A stretch of DNA of 64,000 bases from Thermoplasmata archaeon (lineage in GTDB: Archaea; Thermoplasmatota; Thermoplasmata; Methanomassiliicoccales; Methanomethylophilaceae). Under the pieces are notes generated by a model. The model worked only from the letters and a program-made list of their open reading frames with translations, did no database searches and was not told the origin of the DNA. Position numbers and translations under genes: made by a program. Shown piece by piece: positions 48,152-57,303 of this stretch; within the stretch, counting starts at the first letter, position 1; every line of letters begins with the position of its first letter. The DNA lies in contig SUTA01000006.1 in assembly GCA_015063135.1 (NCBI GenBank), forward strand, positions 1 to 64,000, read 5' to 3'.

Positions 48152-48168
48152 TTGGATTTATCATCCAA
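48152..48168 (+). promoter_or_regulatory. 17-bp TTGGAT-N5-ATCCAA operator in the promoter of the second importer
   Basis: TTGGATTTATCATCCAA, extended by one pair on each side to ATTGGAT…ATCCAAT (48151-48169). The TATA-like centre (ATTTATC) lies inside the palindrome, so a bound protein would exclude TBP. Confidence 0.68.
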
Positions 48169-48219
48169 TATGAGTGATACAATGGATAAACAGCAGACAA
48201 TGATCTCGCGGCTGTCGCG

Positions 48220-49563
48220 GTGGTTGCGATCGTCGCCATCGCGGCGATCGTGATCGTCAACCCGTTCAAAGGCGGGAGCAGCAGCGGTGGCGATGACGAC
48301 GATGACCTGAGATGCCTTCTCAGGGTCTACGGAAACGCCGACATGAACAACTACCTCGATAACGACGACCTCGCCTTCATCAAGGAGATCCTCGATGGCA
48401 AGAACGCCTGGGACCCCGTCAACAACCCCCTCGCGGATGCCGACTGCGATGACAAGATCACACAGAACGACTACAACCTCGTCAGTAAGTTCCTCAACGG
48501 CCAGAAGGCCACCATGTACTACCTGGACTGGGACGACGAGGTCGCGTCCGTCGACTACCCCCTCGGCAACCAGCTGGCCGGCGCCAACGGCATAGCCGTC
48601 AGCTTCACCACCGGCCTGGACATCTTCCGCATCCTCGGATACTTCGATGATGTCACCATGATGACCAACTCCGATATCGCGGTCGCTGACATCGACCCCG
48701 AGCTGTACCCCGGCATCGAGGACGTCAAGGCATACTCCGCCCCCAGGATGAGGCACACCGCGGACACTTACGAGATGTTCCTCGAGAACAATGTCAAGGT
48801 GTTCCTCTCCGAGAAGAAGTTCCTGGACGAGACCTTCATCACCGCCGTGGAGGAGGACTTCGACACCCACCACTTCAACCTCATCAAGCTGCCCACCAAC
48901 AGGTACATGGACGGCATCTGCTGGGAGGACACCCTCGTGACCCTCGGGGTCATGCTCAATGCCCAGGACAAGACCGCGCCGTACATCGAGTACCTCGAGA
49001 AGATGGATGAGAAGATCGCCGACGTCACCAAGGAAGTCGCCAATAAGAGCTGCCTCATCCCCTACTTCGCCGACGGATACGACCTCAGCCCCCTGTACCT
49101 CGACACGCACGGAACCAGCGGGGTCTACACCGCGGACGTCTACACCACCGAGCTCCTGCCCCTCGTCAGCGCCATCGACCTGAAGACCGCCGACGGATTC
49201 GGGGAGGCCGATGTTGAGCAGATCATCGCGAAGAACCCCGACTGCCTCGTCGTAGCAGCATTCGGATACGCCACCTCCAAGAGCTGGACCGAGGATGCCT
49301 ACAAGGCGCAGGTCTCCGAGATGTGCGCCCAGTTCAGGGCCCTCGGATACAACAAGCCCATCTACGTCCTGCCCTTCGAGAGCTGCGTCCTCGCCGGACC
49401 CGCCTTCGCCCTCGTCACCGCATCGATGATCTGGGACGATTCGATCAGCTCCGACAAGGCCTGGAAGGAGTTCCACAGCTTCTTCAAGGACTTCATGGAC
49501 TACGAGGGAAGCCTCGACGACCTGAAGAGCTCCAAGTTCGCGCCCTGGCAGTACACCGCCTGA
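48220..49563 (+). CDS. ABC importer substrate-binding protein with dockerin-like module (second copy), N-terminus frameshifted
   Basis: 447 residues as read from GTG 48220. Residues 30-95 contain a dockerin-like pair: YGNADMNNYLDNDDLAFIKEIL and DADCDDKITQNDYNLVSKFL. A BtuF/FepB-type binding domain follows. The likely true start is ATG 48182 (leaderless from the promoter at about 48155): MDKQQTM, then one base appears to be missing near 48204, after which LAAVAVVAIVAIAAIVIV completes the signal helix in the open frame. Either a one-base deletion in this sequence, an assembly indel, or real use of GTG. Paralogue of the 44274 gene. TGA stop. Confidence 0.75.
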   Translation: MVAIVAIAAIVIVNPFKGGSSSGGDDDDDLRCLLRVYGNADMNNYLDNDDLAFIKEILDGKNAWDPVNNPLADADCDDKITQNDYNLVSKFLNGQKATMYYLDWDDEVASVDYPLGNQLAGANGIAVSFTTGLDIFRILGYFDDVTMMTNSDIAVADIDPELYPGIEDVKAYSAPRMRHTADTYEMFLENNVKVFLSEKKFLDETFITAVEEDFDTHHFNLIKLPTNRYMDGICWEDTLVTLGVMLNAQDKTAPYIEYLEKMDEKIADVTKEVANKSCLIPYFADGYDLSPLYLDTHGTSGVYTADVYTTELLPLVSAIDLKTADGFGEADVEQIIAKNPDCLVVAAFGYATSKSWTEDAYKAQVSEMCAQFRALGYNKPIYVLPFESCVLAGPAFALVTASMIWDDSISSDKAWKEFHSFFKDFMDYEGSLDDLKSSKFAPWQYTA

Positions 49564-49569
49564 GCCGAT

Positions 49570-49589
49570 GCCGGCCCCTCGGGGCCGGC
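49570..49589 (+). terminator. GC hairpin after the second binding-protein gene
   Basis: GCCGGCCCC-TC-GGGGCCGGC, a 9-bp perfect stem 6 nt after the TGA. It would make the binding protein more abundant than the permease that follows. Confidence 0.55.
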
Positions 49590-49607
49590 AAACCACTTCC
49601 CTTTACC

Positions 49608-50747
49608 ATGACCGACAACACAATCGAAAACGACAGGATCCTGAGCAGCGACGTCGTGAGTTCGGTTAAGGAATGGTCTTCGGACCTGTCCGGCGACTCC
49701 GGGTTCTCCGAGACCGTCAAGACCTTCAACTCGTCGATCAAGTTCAAGGTCCTGTTCATCCTCGCCAGCGTCGCCATCATCATCATCGCCACCAGCTACG
49801 CGGTCACCGTCGGCGCCCTGAGCATCGGGTTCCTCGAGGTCTACGAGATCATCTTCGACCACCTCACCGGGAACATCACGTCCTCATTCGATTACATCGT
49901 GTGGAACGTCAGGCTGCCTAGGGTCGTCGCTGGTATCATCGGCGGAGCCGGCCTAGCCGTGTGCGGTGCCATAATGCAGAGCGTCCTGAAGAACCCCATG
50001 GCCGACCCGTACACCACCGGAGTCTCGTCCGGTGCAATGTTCGGCGCCACCATCGGGATGACCCTCGGGTTCGCTGCCGCGCTGGGCGACAACTCCGTCG
50101 TCATCCTGGCGTTCATATTCTCCCTCGTGCCCACGCTCGTGATCGCGGGGATGTCGAAGTTCGCCAACACGACGCCCACCACCGTGATCATGGCCGGTAT
50201 CGGCATCATGTACATCTTCAACGCGTTCACCACCGTCCTGATGCTCAACGCGGATTCCAGCGACCTCAACAGGATATTCTACTGGCAGACCGGATCGCTC
50301 TCGCTCATCAACGGATGGAGCTCCATCCCCGTGATGTTCGTTCTGGTCGCCGCCGGCCTGGTGATATCCATGTTCCTGTCGGGGAAACTCAACGTCCTCG
50401 CCACGGGCGACGACAGCGCGAAGGCGCTCGGGATCAACGCCGACAGGATGAGGCTCATCTGCCTGGTCCTCGTCGGTCTCGTGAGCGCGTCCATCGTGAG
50501 CTACACCGGGCTGATAGGATTCGTCGGATTGGTGTGCCCCCACATCGTGAGGATGTTCATCGGCGCCGACAACAGGTACCTCATACCGGCGGTCGCCCTC
50601 TTCGGAGGCGCGCTGATGCTCATAGCCGATGTCATCGGAAAGGTCGTCATATCCCCCAGCGTCCTGCCCGTGGGAGTGGTCATGTCGTTCATCGGCGGAC
50701 CCGTGTTCCTGTGGATGGTCCTGAGGCGCAGCGACAAGGCCTGGTGA
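49608..50747 (+). CDS. FecCD/BtuC-family ABC permease (second importer)
   Basis: 379 residues. Motifs RLPRVVAGIIGGAGLAVCGAIMQ, NPMADPYTTGVSSGAMFGA and IGFVGLVCPHIVRM match the permease at 45733. N-terminal cytoplasmic tail of about 45 residues. True TGA stop, 4 nt before the ATPase start. Confidence 0.93.
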   Translation: MTDNTIENDRILSSDVVSSVKEWSSDLSGDSGFSETVKTFNSSIKFKVLFILASVAIIIIATSYAVTVGALSIGFLEVYEIIFDHLTGNITSSFDYIVWNVRLPRVVAGIIGGAGLAVCGAIMQSVLKNPMADPYTTGVSSGAMFGATIGMTLGFAAALGDNSVVILAFIFSLVPTLVIAGMSKFANTTPTTVIMAGIGIMYIFNAFTTVLMLNADSSDLNRIFYWQTGSLSLINGWSSIPVMFVLVAAGLVISMFLSGKLNVLATGDDSAKALGINADRMRLICLVLVGLVSASIVSYTGLIGFVGLVCPHIVRMFIGADNRYLIPAVALFGGALMLIADVIGKVVISPSVLPVGVVMSFIGGPVFLWMVLRRSDKAW

Positions 50748-50751
50748 TACC

Positions 50752-51555
50752 ATGACGGACATAGTCATCAAGGATGTGGACTTCGGGTACAGCGAGGACC
50801 GCATAGTCCTCCACGACATCAACCTGGAGATCCACGAGCCCGGGCTCTACTGCATCATCGGGCCGAACGGCGTCGGGAAATCCACCATGGTCAAGTGCGT
50901 CAGCAAGATCATAGAGCCCCTGAGGGGACAGGTCCTGCTCGACGGGGAGGATGTCGCCAAGATGCACCACAAGGACGTCGCCAAGAAGGTCGGCTTCGTG
51001 CCGGCGTTCTCCCAGGACGCGTTCTCCATGAGCGTCATCAACACCATCCTCATCGGGAGGTACAACCACCAGAAATGGGGGTCCCGCCAGAAGGACCTGG
51101 AGATGGTCTACAAGACCATGAAGCTGCTGCATATAGAGAACCTCGGCATGAGGAACTACAACGCCCTGTCGGCCGGTCAGCACCAGAAGGTGTCGATCGC
51201 CAGGGGATTGGTGCAGGAGCCCGCCGTCCTCATCCTGGACGAGCCCACCGCGAACCTGGACGTCAAGTATCAGGTGTACGTGATGGAGATGCTCAGGGCC
51301 ATCGCCATTGAGAAGGGCATGGTGATCATGACGATCTGCCATGACCTGAACATCACGGCGAAGTACGCCCACCAGGTCATCATGCTGGCGAGGCCCGGCA
51401 GGATCCATGCCGTGGGCCCTCCGGACGAGGTCCTCACCGAGGAGAACATCCGCGAGGTCTACGGCATCAACTGCAGGATAGTCAGGGACGAGGAGATGGA
51501 CATCCCCTACATCATCCTGGGCTCCGCCATCATGGGCGCCGCCGAGGATTACCGA
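50752..51555 (+). CDS. FecE/BtuD-family ABC ATPase (second importer)
   Basis: 267 residues. Walker A GPNGVGKST, signature LSAGQHQK, Walker B LILDEPTANLD, H-loop ICHD. The protein ends …MGAAEDY before CGA 51553-51555. The 60 codons beyond it, to TGA 51735, include a C-rich hairpin-like stretch and the next promoter, and are not coding. The following 185 nt hold only the promoter of the next gene (TTTATAAATA, about 51687-51696). Confidence 0.92.
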
Positions 51556-51740
51556 AACCCTTCGAACGGGGCCCCGGCCCCTTCCTTCACCCTCCCCCTC
51601 ATATACGGGGAGGGGGTATACCCATCCAACATCAATGCCAACATACAGTATATTGTATGGATTCAAATCGTCTGGGGCATATCTCCATTTATAAATACCT
51701 TTAAGAACACGCGCAAGGACTGTTTATATCGGTGATATAA

Positions 51741-52238
51741 ATGGACGCGGAGATTTGGTTCAGCGATATTATCGGGAGGAACGTTGCAGGGGAGCCTCTG
51801 GAGCCGGCTCGCGAATGGGTCTCCGGGGACTGCCGCACCGTCATAGACGGGCACACGGTCCGCGTCTACATGCGCGACAGGGTCCAGATCTTCGCCGTCA
51901 GGAGGCCGGAGGAGCTGGCCCGCAGGCTGGACCTCGGCGAGGTCCCCGAGGACCGCTGGAGGGACGAGGAGGGCAACCGCGTGTGCTACGGCAACGCCGT
52001 GCCCTACGGCCCCGACGGGCAGCCCTACACCTGGGGCATGGTGATCGGCAACGTGGACGGCGTGGAGAAGGCCGAGTGCTTCGAGACGGAGCAGGAGGCC
52101 AAGGGCGCCGGCGCGGAGGCTTGGGAGTCCATGTCCGAGGACGAGAAGAGGCCCAGGTACCTGCTGGTGGGCCTCATCGACCCCAGGTTCATGATAAGCA
52201 AGTCCCTCGAGCCCATGTGGTGGCCCGGAACATTCCGA
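51741..52238 (+). CDS. Hypothetical soluble protein
   Basis: 165 residues, acidic, rich in Trp, Arg and Glu, no signal peptide or membrane helix. Segments such as NAVPYGPDGQPYTWGMVIG and FETEQEAKGAGAEAWESM suggest a compact alpha/beta protein, with no family recognised. A TTTATATC element at 51722-51729 lies close before ATG 51741. The frame ends …MWWPGTF before CGA 52236-52238, directly facing the CGA of the convergent helicase; TGA 52367 would follow. Confidence 0.55.
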
Positions 52239-52239
52239 T

Positions 52240-54111
52240 TCGCCCTGAGAAGAAAGCCCTCACGGCTGCCGGGATGTCGTCGCAAGCTTCTGCGTCCACA
52301 TCCGGCAGCACGTGCACCCTCTTGTCGAAGATCGCCGCGACGCCGCGGTCGGTCTCCGACCTTATGAGCCTGCCCATGGCCTGGCGCATCTTCCTGGATG
52401 CCGGGATGTACACCGTGTACAGCGTGCCGTCGCCGGTCATGTGGTCGTAATAGCGCTGCATCGCCCTGGCCTTCGCCGTCGGCTTGGGGAACGGTATCCC
52501 GATGAGCACCGCGAGCTCCAGCGTCTTGTCGGGGAAGTCCAATCCCTCGCTGATCCTCCCGCCCGTCACGCAGAACAGCACGCCGCCCTCCGACATCCTG
52601 AACCTCTCGAAGGCGTCCATCAGCTCCGCCTGCTGCATGCCCCTGCGCTCGTAGAAGATCTCCCTGCTCAGGCGCTCCTCCAGGCCGTCCGCGATCATCC
52701 TGTCCATCATCTGATAGGACGGGAAGAACACGGCGGTGTTGACCCTCACCGCGTTCACCGTTCCCACGACACCGTCCATGAGCATGCGGTAGTTCTCCTC
52801 GAGGAACCTCTCGTCGTACTTCATGGTGACCTTGTCGCAGTACAGCTTCAGCAGGTTGCCCACGGGGAACTGCGATGTCATCATCAGCTTGGCGGGATCC
52901 TCCACGCCGAGCTCCCTCGCGTACTCGTCGAGGGGCGCGAGCGTGCCGGACATCAGCACGGCGGAGCGGCAGTCCCTCAACGGGCCGGCTGCGCCGGACG
53001 GGTCCATGCAGTAGGTCTGCAGCTTGTGGTTGCCCTCCTCGCCCACGATGAGCTGCACATAGGTCAGCTCGTCGGCCATGGACCAGAAGTTCAGGAAAGC
53101 GGCCAGGTGGCCGACGTATGTCCGGGGCAGCTTCCTCCTCGCCTTGCGCTTCTCCTCCACCATGGACCCGAAGTCCTCCATGGCCTTGCAGATCCTCCTG
53201 ATGGCGATGGACGACACTCCGAGGCGGGTCATCAGCTCGTCCTCCAGGAAGTATGGCGGCAGGAGGCCGTCGTCGTCCATGAGATACTCCTTCCCTGCGT
53301 AGCGGATGATCTCCTCCACCACGGCTATCACATCGGTGAGCTTGATGTCCTCGTGCATGTCGGGGTCGCCGTACTCCCTCGCCTCCTTGTCGGCGCGGGC
53401 CAGCGAGCGCATGCCGAGCTCGGCGGTCTGGACGTCCCTGAGGTAGTCGGGGAGGTTGTGGGCCTCGTCCACCACGAGGACGGTCCTGGACAGGGGCGTC
53501 CCGGTCCACTGAACGAAGTGGTCGAGGATCTGCGGGATGAACACGAACGGGTACGGGGCGCATATGACGTCGGCCTTGGGCAACAGGAGCTTCTGCAGCT
53601 CGTAGGGGCACACCCCCTCGGCCTCGCACCTGTCCGCGAACTCCTCGGGCCCCAGGTGCTCCGTGCGGATGACCGACTCCCAGCGGTCGAGGTCGGCCGT
53701 CTCGACGTTGTCGAAGAACGAGCAGTGCCTGCAGCCGTTGGAGTCGCGCTTCTTGTACTCGGAGCAGAGCTTCGATATCTCCTCTGGCGTCCCCGATGAG
53801 AGCTCCGGATCGTCCCTCATCAGCGGGCACGACACCGAGGACCTGCCCTGTATCGCCACGCACAGCACATCGGCCTTGATCGCGGCGCACTCCCTGACGA
53901 TCTGCTTCTGCTGCGATTTGGTCCTGGTGAGGTACACGACCTTGCACCCGGACTCCATGGCGCACGGCAGCGTGCCGCACAGGGATGTTATGGTCTTGCC
54001 GGTCCCGGTCCCCGCCTCCACGACGGCGCGCCGGGATTCCCGGACCGAACGGTCCAGGAACCCGACCAGCTCGCGCTGGCCGGGCCTGTACTGGTATGGG
54101 AAGATGTCCAT
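52240..54111 (-). CDS. XPD/Rad3-family (DinG-like) Fe-S DNA helicase
   Basis: 623 residues. YQYRPGQREL, Walker A EAGTGTGKT (about 33-41), a cysteine group for the [4Fe-4S] cluster (CPLM…CSEYKKRDSNGCRHC…CEAEGVCPY), motif II VVDEAHNL, and the C-terminal motifs GGRISEGLDF and QAMGRLIR. 5'-3' helicase for repair. The ATG (54111) overlaps by one base the CGA that ends the upstream gene (CGATGG). The frame ends …FFSG before CGA 52240-52242; TGA follows at 52189. Confidence 0.92.
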
Positions 54112-54503
54112 CGCTGGTCTTCGCCGCCCCTGCGCCAGATGTCGTCGGGGAGGTCGTCGTAGACGGACGCCTCCTCGGCCTCCTGGACGGGGGCCTCCTC
54201 CCTCTCCTCGAGGAGCTTGTTGATCCTCTCCCTCCTGAACAGCCAGTAGTGGATCCTCCACTCCCTGCCGTCGTAGAGGGTGGTCTCCTCCCTCTCGGTG
54301 GTGAGGATGCCGGCGTCCTCCAACATGTAGAAGGCGTCCCTGTCCTCGGGCTCCAGGACGTTGTCGATGATCCTGTCGGAGTACCCGAAGAAGTTCAGGA
54401 CGTGGTGCGCCAGCATGTGCGCCTCCTCCTCGGCCATGTCGCGGCTCTCGTCGATGCCGTTCCTTATGGCCAGGGACAGGCTGTCCACGGTGATTATTCC
54501 CAT
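54111..54503 (-). CDS. DUF6015-type protein of Thermoplasmata
   Basis: 130 residues, alpha-helical, starting MGIITVDSLSLAIRNGIDESRDMAEEEAHMLA and including LEDAGILTTEREETTLYDGREWRIHYW, a winged-helix-like end. I recognise it as the DUF6015 kind restricted to Thermoplasmata; function unknown. It ends …RRGGEDQ before CGA 54111-54113, whose A starts the helicase ATG, the classic stop/start overlap (TGATG elsewhere). The conventional ORF would run 40 more codons, out of frame, to 53988. Confidence 0.75.
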
Positions 54504-54508
54504 GGGTA

Positions 54509-56089
54509 TCACTCGGTGAGGTCGATGAACTTCACTTTGCCGTCGCCGACGGCTGCGTTGATCTTGGCCACGGTCTCCTCGGGCACCCACTGGTCCACGG
54601 TGAGGACCATGAACGCCCTGCCCTCGGACCTGCCGACGGTCATCTGGCCGACGTTGACGTTGACGTCTCCCAGGGCCTTGCCGACGGTTCCGATCATGCC
54701 GGGGCCGTCCTTGTAGGAGAGCATCATCAGGTCGCCGGACATGATGATGTCGAACATGTAATCGTCGTACCCGACGAACCTGGCCTGGTCGCCCATGACG
54801 GTCCCGCGGATGGCGTGGGTCTCGTTGGCGTAGGAGAACTTCATCTCGACGACGCCGGCGTAGTCCTTGGCGGTGTCGCTGCTGGACTCGGTGATCTCGA
54901 TCCCCTTCTGCTTCGCGACGGGCAGGGCGTTGATGATGTTGGCCTCCCCGATGACCCCCTTGAGGTATCCGACGACGGCGGAGACGGTCAGGAGCTTGGT
55001 CTGCTTCTGGGCAAGGGACCCGCAGTAGGAGATCTCGAGCTTGTCCAGGGGGTGGTTGCCCACCAGCTGCTGCACCATGCGGCCCATGTTCTCGACGAGG
55101 GGCACGTAGGGCTCGGTCTCGGCGTCCAGCTTGCCGCGGGGCGCGTTGATGGCGTTGGAGATGATGCCGTCCTTCAGGTACATGACAGCGTGCTCGGCGA
55201 CCTCGACGGCGACCCTCTCCTGGGCCTCGACGGTGGAGGCTCCCAGGTGGGGGGTGGTGACCAGGTTGTCCAGCTCGAGGAGCTTCTTCTCGTCGTCGGT
55301 CAGGGGCTCGTTGCACCAGACGTCGAACGCGGCTCCGGCGATGACCTTCTCCTTCAGGGCGGTGTACAGGTCGTCCTCGTTGACGATGCCTCCGCGGGCC
55401 ACGTTGGCGATCCTCGCGTTGGGCTTCATCATCTTGAACTGCGGCATGGAGATCATGTTCCTGGTCTCGGGCAGCAGCGGCGTGTGGATGGTCATGAAGT
55501 CGGCCTTGGTGATGACCTCCTCGAGGGTGGTCAGCCTGACGCCCAGGCTGTCGGCGACGTCCTGGGGGAGGTACGGGTCGTACCCGATCATGGTCATGTT
55601 GAAGGCCTTCATCCTCTTGGCGACCTCTCCTCCGACGCGGCCGACGCCGATGATTCCCAGGACCTTGCCGTTCATCTCGACACCGGTGTACTTGGACCTC
55701 TTCCACTCGCCCTTGTGCATGGACTCGTGGGCGAAGGGGATGTTCCTGGCGAGGGCCAGGAGCATGGCGCAGGAGTGCTCCGCCGCGGACAGGATGTTCG
55801 CGGAGGGGGTGTTCATGACGAGGATGCCCTTGTCGGTGGCGTAGGGGACGTCGATGTTGTCCACGCCGACTCCGGCGCGGCCGATGACCTTCAGGTTCTT
55901 GGCGGCGTCCATGACCTTGGGGGTCACCTTGGTGCCGGACCTGATGATCAGGCAGTCGTAGTCGCCGATGATGGCGCAGAGCTCGTCCTCCGTGAGGCCG
56001 GGCTTCACGTCGACCGGGAATCCGGATGCTTTCAGAATCTCGAGACCCTCGTCGGAGAGGGGGTCGCTAACCAGAATCTTGCTTGCCAT
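54509..56089 (-). CDS. serA: D-3-phosphoglycerate dehydrogenase
   Basis: 526 residues, long form. NAD-binding GIIGVGRVGGEVAKRM (about 145-160), catalytic Arg in NVARGG, Glu in LDNLVTTPHLGAS region with the His of PHLGAS, then the intervening domain and a C-terminal ACT domain (DGPGMIGTVGKALGDVNVNVGQM). First step of serine synthesis. GGAGG with 7-nt spacing selects ATG 56089. It starts 2 nt after the aminotransferase stop. True TGA. Confidence 0.95.
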   Translation of the reverse strand: MASKILVSDPLSDEGLEILKASGFPVDVKPGLTEDELCAIIGDYDCLIIRSGTKVTPKVMDAAKNLKVIGRAGVGVDNIDVPYATDKGILVMNTPSANILSAAEHSCAMLLALARNIPFAHESMHKGEWKRSKYTGVEMNGKVLGIIGVGRVGGEVAKRMKAFNMTMIGYDPYLPQDVADSLGVRLTTLEEVITKADFMTIHTPLLPETRNMISMPQFKMMKPNARIANVARGGIVNEDDLYTALKEKVIAGAAFDVWCNEPLTDDEKKLLELDNLVTTPHLGASTVEAQERVAVEVAEHAVMYLKDGIISNAINAPRGKLDAETEPYVPLVENMGRMVQQLVGNHPLDKLEISYCGSLAQKQTKLLTVSAVVGYLKGVIGEANIINALPVAKQKGIEITESSSDTAKDYAGVVEMKFSYANETHAIRGTVMGDQARFVGYDDYMFDIIMSGDLMMLSYKDGPGMIGTVGKALGDVNVNVGQMTVGRSEGRAFMVLTVDQWVPEETVAKINAAVGDGKVKFIDLTE

Positions 56090-56091
56090 TT

Positions 56092-57156
56092 TCATTCCTC
56101 CAGGATGCCGTCCATGACGGAGAGAAGCTGTTTGATGCCCTCGGGGGTGGTGTCTCCCATGTGGCCAATCCTGAAGGTCTGCTCCTTCACCTGGCCGTAT
56201 CCGTTGGAGATCTCGTATCCCTTGGCTTTCAGTTTGGAATGGAACGCGTCGAAGTCGAGGTCGCCGCGGTTGATGACCCCGAGGGAGTTGGACTGGTATC
56301 CCTTCTCGGGGAAGATGCCCTGCATCTTCCTGTCCGCCCAGTCGCGGACGAGGTCGGCCATCTGCTGGTGCCTGGCGAACCTGGCGGGCATGGTCTCCTT
56401 GACGATGCGGTCCAGCTGGTAGTCGACTCCGTACATCAGGGAGACGGGGGGAGTCGTCAGGGCGTAGTTGACGTCGTTCTGCTTCTTGATCTTCAGCAGG
56501 TCGGTGTAGAATCCCCTGTTGGCCACGGTCATGGCCTTCTCCAGGAGCCTCTCGGAGCAGAGCATGATGGCGAGGCCGGGCGGGAGCGCCAGGGCCTTCT
56601 GGGTGCCGAACACGATGGCATCGGCGTCGATGTCCTTGACCTTGATGTCCATGGCATAGGCGGACGTGACCGCGTCGACCATGATCAAGGCGTCGGGGTT
56701 CTGGGCGCGGACCTCCTTGGCCAGCGCCACGGAGTCGCTGAACACCCCGGTGGAGGACTCGTTGCTCACCCAGTGGACTAGCTCGGTGTCCTTGGTGACC
56801 TTGCCGGCGATGTGCTCGGGCTTCATGGCCTTGCCCCAGGGGACCTGGACCTTCTCCACGGTCTTCCCGTTGAGCTCGGCGATCTCGATGGACCTGTCCC
56901 CGAACGACCCGTTGGTGATTCCGAGGGTCTTCTCGGAGGCGCCGTTCCTGATCGCGGCCTCGAGCATGATCGTGGCGGATCCGCCGACGAGGAAGACGTC
57001 CATATCGGTGTTGAGGGTCTTCTTGACCTTCTCGACGATGTTGCCGTGGAGCTCCTTGTACTCCTTGGACCTGTGTGTGATCATGGGTTTGGTCATGGAC
57101 TGGAGGGTGGCTTCCTCCACATGCACCGGACCGACTGTGTAAAGCATCCTGCTCAA
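56092..57156 (-). CDS. Class V aminotransferase (serine-pyruvate/alanine-glyoxylate type), probable phosphoserine aminotransferase
   Basis: 354 residues. MLYTVGPVHVEEATLQSM is the family N-terminus; DAVTSAYAMDIK holds the PLP-binding Asp and GTQKALALPPG the PLP lysine. In methanogens enzymes of this group act broadly as aspartate and phosphoserine aminotransferases; adjacency to serA supports the serine pathway. GAGGTCG lies 8 nt before TTG 57156; ATG 57147 is the alternative start. True TGA stop. Confidence 0.88.
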   Translation of the reverse strand: MSRMLYTVGPVHVEEATLQSMTKPMITHRSKEYKELHGNIVEKVKKTLNTDMDVFLVGGSATIMLEAAIRNGASEKTLGITNGSFGDRSIEIAELNGKTVEKVQVPWGKAMKPEHIAGKVTKDTELVHWVSNESSTGVFSDSVALAKEVRAQNPDALIMVDAVTSAYAMDIKVKDIDADAIVFGTQKALALPPGLAIMLCSERLLEKAMTVANRGFYTDLLKIKKQNDVNYALTTPPVSLMYGVDYQLDRIVKETMPARFARHQQMADLVRDWADRKMQGIFPEKGYQSNSLGVINRGDLDFDAFHSKLKAKGYEISNGYGQVKEQTFRIGHMGDTTPEGIKQLLSVMDGILEE

Positions 57157-57303
57157 GATGAACGACCTCTGCGTGCCTTTCGGCTGATGGTTGCCCTATC
57201 TTACATCCCATATAAGTAAGCGCGCGCTCAGCACGGGCGCGTGTAACGCCCGCCTGACGCCCGACGGGAACAGTTCAAGTGGTTGTTCGCTCTCCCTTGC
57301 ATA

